DNA of 64,000 nt from Lamellibrachia satsuma (lineage: Eukaryota > Annelida > Polychaeta > Sabellida > Siboglinidae), in contig BSQZ01000014.1 of NCBI GenBank assembly GCA_033239005.1, positions 3,857,501 through 3,921,500 on the forward strand. Reading direction: 5' to 3'. This document shows positions 55,204 to 64,000 of this stretch, piece after piece. Numbering within the stretch: the first letter of the stretch is position 1; every line of letters starts with the position of its first letter. Under the pieces are notes generated by a model. It saw nothing but the letters and a program-made list of their open reading frames with translations. It made no database searches and had not been told where the DNA came from. A program made the translations under genes and the position numbers.

Positions 55204-55841
55204 GACCACCAAGAGATGTGATTGAGAATCATAAGACATTTAATGATGAGTCAAATCCTATTCTAGCTTGTCTACAAAATATATCATATATAATACCATC
55301 TTTGATAACTACCATCCAATTTCAGTCTTACCAGCTATTTAAAACATCTTGTTTGACCAACTACATGAGTACATGAGTACTTCCACACCAGGAAGTTGTA
55401 CTTCAGTAGGCAATATGGTTTCAGAAAGAAACATTCAACTGAACTTGCCACCCTAGAAATCATAGACAGAATCATACAGGCACTGGACAAATCATTCACT
55501 CCAATAAATATATATCTCGATTTGTCAAAAGCGTTTGACACTATTGACCATAAAACATTCATAGATAAACTAAAAGTATTATGGCATAAAAAGCGCAGTA
55601 ATTAATCTGAAGAATTATTTATCAAATCGTAAACAACATGTACAATTGGGAAACATTAAATTTATAATTAGGTACTGCCACTGGTGTTCCACAAGAGCCA
55701 ATAATTAGGACCTCTGTTGTTCATTATATATATTAATGATCTAGCAATCGCCAGTGACATTTAATTTTTTTTAACTTATGCTGATGATACGACCATAACC
55801 AGCACATTAAATATTTTCAAACGATCTGGTAACTTAAATAG

Positions 55842-56031
55842 AAATGTAGACCAAGAGATAACAAAGATAAGTGAAACAGAAATGTAGACCAAGAGATAAC
55901 AAAGATAAGTGAAACAGAAATGTAGACCAAGAGATAACAAAGATAAGTGAAACAGAAATGTAGACCAAGAGATAACAAAGATAAGTGAAATAGAAATGTA
56001 GACCAAGAGATAACAAAGATAAGTGATTAGC
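55842..56031. repeat. 38-bp tandem repeat, 5 copies, in LINE coding sequence
   Basis: GAAATGTAGACCAAGAGATA plus ACAAAGATAAGTGAAACA. 38 is not divisible by three, so expansion destroyed the frame after NVDQEITKISE. Confidence 0.92.
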
Positions 56032-56428
56032 TTCAAGTCAACAAACTCTCTAAATGTCAACAAAACTAAAGCTATGATTTTCTATATGCCACAAAAGAAA
56101 GTAAAAAACCTGGTTTGCAAATTAATTGAACAATAATTGAATATTTATAATTTTTTAGGTATCACAAGAAATAATCAATTAAATCGGGACAGTCACATAA
56201 ACAAAGTAGCTAACAAAGTATCTAAAATCACTGGAATTCTAAATAAAGTGAAACATTTTCTACTTCAACATATTCTACGGACAATGTACAACTCGCTTAA
56301 CACCTAACATAAATTATGGTATATTGGTATAGGGTTATTAAGCTCAACACATTTTTTAACTAAAAAAAGCAATTCAAATAATCGCGTCAAGCAAATATAA
56401 TGCACATAACTGAACGTATCTGTAAAGA

Positions 56429-56600
56429 GCTTAAATTGTTGAAAGTCAATGACATCTGTAAACTTAAATTGTTGAAAGTCAATGACATATGTAAACTTAA
56501 ATTGTTGAAAGTCAATGACATCTGTAAACTTAAATTGTTGAAAGTCAATGACATCTGTAAACTTAAATTGTTGGAAGTCAATGACATCTGTAAACTTAAA
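56429..56600. repeat. 33-bp tandem repeat, 5 copies, in LINE coding sequence
   Basis: CTTAAATTGTTGAAAGTCAA plus TGACATCTGTAAA. In frame it gives repeats of LKLLKVNDICK, whose single form is a normal part of the RT C-terminal region. Confidence 0.92.
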
Positions 56601-57080
56601 TTCTACCATCAATTAATAAATAAACAAATACCAGAATATTTGGATAACATGCCTTATACCCAAACTTCTGAAATACACCGGTATGACACACGATGGCAAA
56701 ATCACCTGTTTATATCCTGAAATAATCATGTGTTTGCAAATAAATTTATTAGATACAGCATAACTACAGCTGTTAGCAATAGTCCAGATAATATTACTGT
56801 AAACTCATAGCCTATATGGTATGTAAAAAAATAAGTATACATTTATATCATGTACATAGCTAATCATACATTTGACATGTCGATACAGAGGTAATGACCC
56901 AGATTATTATTAGTAGTATTAGTATTTTTTCTTAATATATTAATATTCTTATGGTTTTGTATATCCACGGTGGTTCCCATGCTAGCGACATGTTATGTCT
57001 TAATGGGAGTCTCCCTCACCATGTATTTTGTATTATTACAATATTGAATCTTCGGTCAAAATAAACTTGAGTCTGACATG

Positions 57081-57950
57081 TATAATGAAAGAAGTGCGTA
57101 CAGGGGCCCAGATGACCAGGGGATGTGCATAAACTCATCTGTATGAAAAAATAATAAAAAATTAATGAATATTGAAGCTATTTGGATGAACATTATTCTG
57201 TGTGTGTGTGTTCCACGATTAAAATATAAAGTAATTTCTTAATGCTAATGTAACAAAGTTCACCTGGACTGTTATAGCCAGTGTTCCTTCCAAGGCCAAC
57301 ACCTAGCTCTGTCCGTGCTTGGCGAAATGGTTTGTGGGCTGCCAACTGGCAATGCCACTTACTGTGGTGATTCTGTCCAGAGGACATACAGCTGGCATTG
57401 TGATCTATCACTCTGTCAGTGGGCTTTTTTATTTTAAAATAACCATCCAAGCTGATAAAAATGTGATTTTTCAACTGTCTGCTGGCAACCCATGGGGGGT
57501 TGACTGTGACCACCCCCACCCCATACATCATAATTATTTATCCATTACAATTATTTAATTCAAATTACAAATGTTTATCTTACAGAAACATGTCTTGGTA
57601 ATATAGAATTATAATTTGCTAAGTGTGTAAGAATCAGAACTCCTTTTGTTCTTCTAGGGGGTAGGTTCTGTGTTTTCCAGCACCCAGTCCTGGAGTGGCC
57701 GCATAGACGAGTGGGTATTGGTGGTGGGAAATAAGTTAGAGGAGAAAGTCATGGAAGAAAAGTTTGACACATTAGAATAGAAATGTGTTTGGTTAAGGTA
57801 GACTGACAGACATAATGCAATATCACGGTTGAATACACACTAGGCTACTGCCCAAGTCATTAGGTCACACAGTTATATAGAACAAGGACTCAATCATACC
57901 AATTTGAGAACCGATTTATGTATAATATACAAACAGTACACAGTCACATG
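57081..57950. other. No gene recognised
   Basis: Unique AT-rich flank upstream of the 29-bp satellite. Confidence 0.4.
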
Positions 57951-58054
57951 ACACTTGTAATTTAGTTACTGTACTCTATGGTTTCTGAGTTGTTTTTTGT
58001 TTGTTGTAAAACTGGAGTTAAGTAAGAGTGTATGATTGCCCTCTTACCATCTTA

Positions 58055-61000
58055 TACCATAGATACTACCACTCCACACCTATAACTACCACCACTACCA
58101 CCCCACCTCTACAGTTACCGCCACTACCACTCCACCTCTAAAATTACCACCACTACCACTCCACCTCTACGACTACCACCACTACCACTCCACTTCTACA
58201 ACTACCACCACTACCACTCCACTTCTACAACTACCACCACTACCACTCCACCTCTACAACTACCACCACTACCACTCCACTTCTACAACTACCACCACTA
58301 CCACTCCACTTCTACAACTACCACCACTACAACTACCACCACTACCACTCCACTTCTACAACTACCACCACTAATGCTCCACCTCTACAACTACCACCAC
58401 TAATGCTCCACCTCTACAACTACCACCACTACCACTCCACCTTTACGACTACCACCACGACCACTTCACTTCTACAACTACCACCACTACCACTCCACTT
58501 CTACAACTACCACCACTACCACTCCACTTCTACAACTACCACCACTAATGCTCCACCTCTACAACTACCACTAATGCTCCACCTCTACAACTACCACCAC
58601 TACCACTCCACCTTTACGACTACCACCACTACCACTCCACCTCTAAAATTACCACCACTACCACTCCACTTCTACGACTACCACCACTACCACTCCACTT
58701 CTACAACTACCACCACTACCACTCCACCTCTACGACTACCACCACTACCACTCCACCTCTAAAATTACCACCACTACCACTCCACTTCTACGACTACCAC
58801 CACTACCACTCCACTTCTACAACTACCACCACTACCACTCCACTTCTACAACTACCACCACTACCACTCCACTTCTACAACTACCACCACTACCACTCCA
58901 CTTCTACAACTACCACCACTAATGCTCCACCTCTACAACTACCACCACTAATGCTCCACCTCTACAACTACCACCACTACCACTCCACCTTTACGACTAC
59001 CACCACGACCACTTCACTTCTACAACTACCACCACTACCACTCCACTTCTACAACTACCACCACTAATGCTCCACCTCTACAACTACCACCACTACCACT
59101 CCACCTTTACGACTACCACCACGACCACTTCACTTCTACAACTACCACCACTACCACTCCACTTCTACAACTACCACCACTACCACTCCACCTCTACAAC
59201 TACCACCACTACCGCTCCACTTCTACAACTACCACCACTACCACTCCACTTCTACAACTACCACCACTAATGCTCCACCTCTACAACTACCACCACTACC
59301 ACTCCACCTCTACAACTACCACCACTACCAGTCCACTTCTACAACTACCACCACTACCACTCCACTTCTACAACTACCACCACTACCACTCCACTTCTAC
59401 AACTACCACCACTACCACTCCACCTCTACAACTACCACCACTACCACTTCACCTCTACAACTACCACCACTAATGCTCCACCTCTACAACTACCACCACT
59501 AATGCTCCACCTCTACAACTACCACCACTACCACTCCACCTCTACAACTACCACTACTACCACTTCACTTCTACAACTACCACTACTACCACTCCACTTC
59601 TACAACTACCACCACTACCACTCCACCTCTACAACTACCACCACTACCACTCCACCTCTACAACTACCACCACTACCACTCCACTTCTACAACTACCACC
59701 ACTAATGCTCCACCTCTACAACTACCACCACTACCACTCCACCTCTACAACTACCACCACTACCACTCCACTTCTACAACTACCACCACTACCACTCCAC
59801 TTCTACAACTACCACCACTAATGCTCCACCTCTACAACTACCACCACTAATGCTCCACCTCTACAGTTACCGCCACTACCACTCCACCTCTAAAATTACC
59901 ACCACTACCACTCCACTTCTACAACTACCACCACTACCACTCCACTTCTACAACTACCACCACTACCACTCCACCTCTACAACTACCACCACTACCACTC
60001 CACCTCTACAACTACCACCACTACCACTCCACTTCTACAACTACCACCACTACCACTCCACTTCTACAACTACCACCACTACCACTCCACTTCTACAACT
60101 ACCACCACTACCACTCCACCTCTACAACTACCACCACTACCACTCCACCTCTACAACTACCACCACTACCACTCCACTTCTACAACTACCACCACTACCA
60201 CTCCACTTCTACAACTACCACCACTACCACTCCACCTCTACAACTACCACCACTACCACTTCACCTCTACAACTACCACCAGTAATGCTCCACCTCTACA
60301 ACTACCACCACTAATGCTCCACCTCTACAACTACCACCACTACCACTCCACCTCTACAACTACCACCACTACCACTCCACTTCTACAACTACCACCACTA
60401 CCACTCCACTACTACAACTACCACCACTACCACTCCACTTCTACAACTACCACCACTACCACTCCACTTCTACAACTACCACCACTACCACTCCACCTCT
60501 ACAACTACCACCACTACCACTCCACCTCTACAACTACCACCACTACCACTCCACTTCTACAACTACCACCACTACCACTCCACTTCTACAACTACCACCA
60601 CTACCACTCCACCTCTACAACTACCACCACTACCACTCCACCTCTACAACTACCACCACTACCACTCCACTTCTACAACTACCACCACTACCACTCCACT
60701 TCTACAACTACCACCACTAATGCTCCACCTCTACAACTACCACCACTAATGCTCCACCTCTACAACTACCACCACTACCACTCCACCTCTACAACTACCA
60801 CCACTACCACTCCACTTCTACAACTACCACCACTACCACTCCACTTCTACAACTACCACCACTACCACTCCACCTCTACAACTACCACCACTACCACTCC
60901 ACTTCTACAACTACCACCACTACCACTTCACCTCTACAACTACCACCACTAATGCTCCACCTCTACAACTACCACCACTAATGCTCCACCTCTACAACTA

Positions 61001-62875
61001 CCACCACTACCACTCCACCTCTACAACTACCACCACTACCACTCCACCTCTACAACTACCACCACTACCACTTCACCTCTACAACTACCACCACTAATGC
61101 TCCACCTCTACGACTACCACCACTACCACTCCACCTTTACGACTACCACCACGACCACTTCACTTCTACAACTACCACCACTACCACTCCACCTCTACAA
61201 CTACCACCACTACCACTCCACTTCTACAACTACCACCACTACCACTCCACTTCTACAACTACCACCACTACCACTCCACCTCTACAACTACCACCACTAC
61301 CACTCCACCTCTACAACTACCACCACTACCACTCCACCTCTACAACTACCACCACTACCACTCCACCTCTACAACTACCACCACTACCACTCCACTTCTA
61401 CAACTACCACCACTACCACTCCACCTCTACAACTACCACCACTACCACTCCACTTCTACAACTACCACCACTACCACTCCACTTCTACAACTACCACCAC
61501 TACCACTCCACCTCTACAACTACCACCACTACCACTCCACCTTTACAACTACCACCACTACCACTCCACTTCTACAACTACCACCACTACCACTCCACTT
61601 CTACAACTACCACCACTAATGCTCCACCTCTACAACTACCACCACTAATGCTCCACCTCTACAACTACCACCACTACCACTCCACCTCTACAACTACCAC
61701 CACTACCACTCCACTTCTACAACTACCACCACTACCACTCCACTTCTACAACTACCACCACTACCACTCCACCTCTACAACTACCACCACTACCACTCCA
61801 CTTCTACAACTACCACCACTACCACTCCACCTCTACAACTACCACCACTAATCCTCCACCTCTACAACTACCACCACTAATGCTCCACCTCTACAACTAC
61901 CACCACTACCACTCCACCTCTACAACTACCACCACTACCACTCCACCTCTACAACTACCACCACTACCACTTCACCTCTACAACTACCACCACTAATGCT
62001 CCACCTCTACGACTACCACCACTACCACTCCACCTTTACGACTACCACCACGACCACTTCACTTCTACAACTACCACCACTACCACTCCACCTCTACAAC
62101 TACCACCACTACCACTCCACTTCTACAACTACCACCACTACCACTCCACTTCTACAACTACCACCACTACCACTCCACCTCTACAACTACCACCACTACC
62201 ACTCCACCTCTACAACTACCACCACTACCACTCCACTTCTACAACTACCACCACTACCACTCCACCTCTACAACTACCACCACTACCACTCCACTTCTAC
62301 AACTACCACCACTACCACTCCACCTCTACAACTACCACCACTACCACTCCACTTCTACAACTACCACCACTACCACTCCACTTCTACAACTACCACCACT
62401 ACCACTCCACCTCTACAACTACCACCACTACCACTCCACCTCTACAACTACCACCACTACCACTCCACCTCTACAACTACCACCACTACCACTCCACCTC
62501 TACAACTACCACCACTACCACTCCACTTCTACAACTACCACCACTACCACTCCACCTCTACAACTACCACCACTACCACTCCACCTCTACAACTACCACC
62601 ACTACCACTTCACCTCTACAACTACCACCACTACCACTCCACCTCTACAACTACCACCACTACCACTTCACCTCTACAACTACCACCACTACCACTCCAC
62701 TTCTACAACTACCACCACTACCACTCCACCTCTACAACTACCACCACTACCACTCCACCTCTACAACTACCACCACTACCACTCCACCTCTACAACTACC
62801 ACCACTACCCTTTCACCTCTACAACTACCACCACTAATGCTCCACCTCTACAACTACCACCACTACCACTCCACC
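58055..62875. repeat. 29-bp satellite of about 165 units with an 899-bp higher-order period
   Basis: Basic unit CCACCACTACCACTCCACCT plus CTACAACTA (29 bp). Frequent variants are CTTCTACAACTA, an AATGCTCC unit replacing ACCACTCC, and rarer CTTTACGACTACCACCACGA. Variants recur at exactly 899 bp (31 units): AATGCTCC sites at 59850, 60749 and 61648; 61097 and 61996; 60952 and 61851 (mutated to ATC). Higher-order repeat structure is therefore clearest from about 59.8 to 62.5 kb. Proline/threonine/histidine-rich frames here (HYHSTSTTTTTT, PLQLPPLPLHL) are by-products. Confidence 0.95.
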
Positions 62876-64000
62876 TCAATAACAGCCACTCCGCCTCTAC
62901 AGCTATCACCATAATAAGTTCATTTAGACATGTGGTAAAAAAATGTTCTCACTAGTGATGGAAAGTTGTTCATGACTGTGAATATCATAGCACAATAAGG
63001 TGACGGTTTGGATGATATAATATACTTGTGTTGAACCAAACTGTGATTGGCAGATGGCTCTTGTAGAATTTTTCCATGGGGGTGGGGGATGCTGGTAACT
63101 AACTGCAAAATTTAAACCCTAAAATTTATTAATTTTGTGATAATAATAACATATTTTATTTGGTATAGCGCCAGATCCTATATAGCAATAATACAAATAA
63201 ATATAGCAATAATACAAATAAATAAATGTATATGTATGATTAATAATAATAATAAATTTTTTATTTTGTAAAATATTTTTATAAAAATAAATTTAAGTGA
63301 TAAAATGTATTGGTAAAACAATGTTAACTATCATGAATGAGATTACTGGAATAGTCATAATTAAATTGCTATGAGTTAGGTAAAGTGTAATAGTAATAGA
63401 TAACGTGTTGTCTCGAAGTAATTCTAAAATAATAATAAGTAATAGTAGTATAAGTGCTATGTTTCTGTTATTGAAATAAAAAGTTGTATTTATGAATAAG
63501 TATGTGGGATAATATAATGCACTAGTAATAGTTATAGGTATTATCTAGGTAATAGGTTGTAGTTAATGAAACTGTAACACTAACCGTAAAACGCGTATAA
63601 TAATGATAACAGTAATAGATTGTCTGTAATAGAATCCATGTCTGATTATAATATTGATTCAGCTGAGAAAAATCACTGGCTGTTTCATGTAATTGTATCT
63701 AATCATGATATGTAATATTTTAGGTGTGTTATGTTGCCAAACGATAAATTTTGGTGGACGAGCCGATTTCTGAGAAAACATACACAAGGCCAAACCTTGA
63801 TTAGAAGATTATTAAAAGTTGCAATATTTATTTTTGATAGGCACACAATAGGCAGTGTGTTTTTCTAATCTAATCTTTGACATGAAGCTGCCCTTTCCAA
63901 GAGGGGGTGAAATAAATTATTACAAGGCATTTTATGATTTAGTACCAAATTGGTGAGATTGTTTAACATAGTGGTATTGTTTTATGAATTCTTGTCATAA
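62876..64000. other. AT-rich, no gene recognised
   Basis: Contains short AATAATAAT and AATACAAATAAATATAGC tandem motifs at 63120-63260, and nothing that I recognise as coding. Confidence 0.45.

Larger units (their letters stand above)
55270..57080 (+). pseudogene. Decayed non-LTR retrotransposon (RT) with internal tandem expansions
   Basis: The sequence translates, with several frame changes, to SRQYGFRKKHSTELATLEII, NIYLDLSKAFDTIDHKTFID (RT motif A) and LTYADDTTITST (catalytic YADD). INKVANKVSKITGILNKVKH, ILRTMYNSLN and MPYTQTSEIHRYDTR follow, the last being a typical LINE C-terminal motif. Thus the order of a CR1/L2/Jockey-type RT is kept but the frame is broken in many places. A 38-bp block (55842-56031) and a 33-bp block (56429-56600) are expanded about fivefold within the coding part. 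The 3' end is near CAAAATAAACTTGAG at about 57070. Confidence 0.8.

Noticed and set aside
58403..62955. Long P/T/H-rich frames resembling a mucin-like protein
   Set aside because: They arise from the 29-bp satellite; all 'starts' are the AATGCTCC variant, and frames end at the same variant.

Overview
The window is eukaryotic nuclear DNA from an invertebrate animal. It has intron-split coding, TATA-type and CpG-rich promoter-like stretches, many 5'-truncated non-LTR retrotransposons, non-autonomous DNA transposons and very abundant micro- and minisatellites. There is no bacterial gene organisation. The repeat mixture (Nimb/I-like and CR1-like LINEs, tRNA-derived SINEs with a shared central domain, hAT and pogo-like elements) suits a lophotrochozoan such as a mollusc, but that placement is inference.

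Layout. 1-1850: a fold-back element whose inverted arms each consist of a 293-bp unique part and a 29-bp tandem array. 1.85-6.8 kb: repeat-rich intergenic DNA with a diverged 285-bp direct duplication. 6810-8536: a complete non-autonomous hAT element with an 8-bp target-site duplication, carrying a 49-bp minisatellite, a LINE 3' end and two microsatellites. 9866-16725: the only gene I can reconstruct from promoter to stop. It lies on the minus strand and has a TATA box, a split signal peptide, one-module Cys-rich exons with symmetric phase-1 introns, and a hydrophobic C-terminus typical of GPI anchoring. One of its exons has an in-frame TAA.

17-25 kb: SINEs, decayed LINE pieces, a Nimb-like LINE and a nearly intact CR1-like reverse transcriptase (one frameshift) flanked by long TA repeats. 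24.9-26.1 kb: a CpG-rich stretch with donor sites that could be the 5' end of a plus-strand gene. 26-48 kb: AT-rich DNA with SINEs, several minisatellites, a pogo-like element (46263-47192) and one weak secreted-protein exon candidate near 39.3 kb. 48.1-49.2 kb: a spliced small gene candidate on the plus strand with a five-codon upstream ORF directly abutting its start codon. 50.7-52.1 kb: two homogeneous minisatellites of 42 bp and 34 bp. 53861-55002: a second pogo-like element. 55.3-57.1 kb: a LINE pseudogene carrying two independent internal tandem expansions. 57.95-62.9 kb: a ~4.9-kb satellite of a 29-bp unit with an 899-bp (31-unit) higher-order period. 62.9-64 kb: AT-rich DNA with nothing recognisable.

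The genes do not form a pathway. Most long open frames in the window are by-products of tandem repeats. The Cys-rich gene and its unusual exon 4 are the most interesting protein-level feature, and the fold-back element and 899-bp higher-order satellite are the most interesting structural ones.
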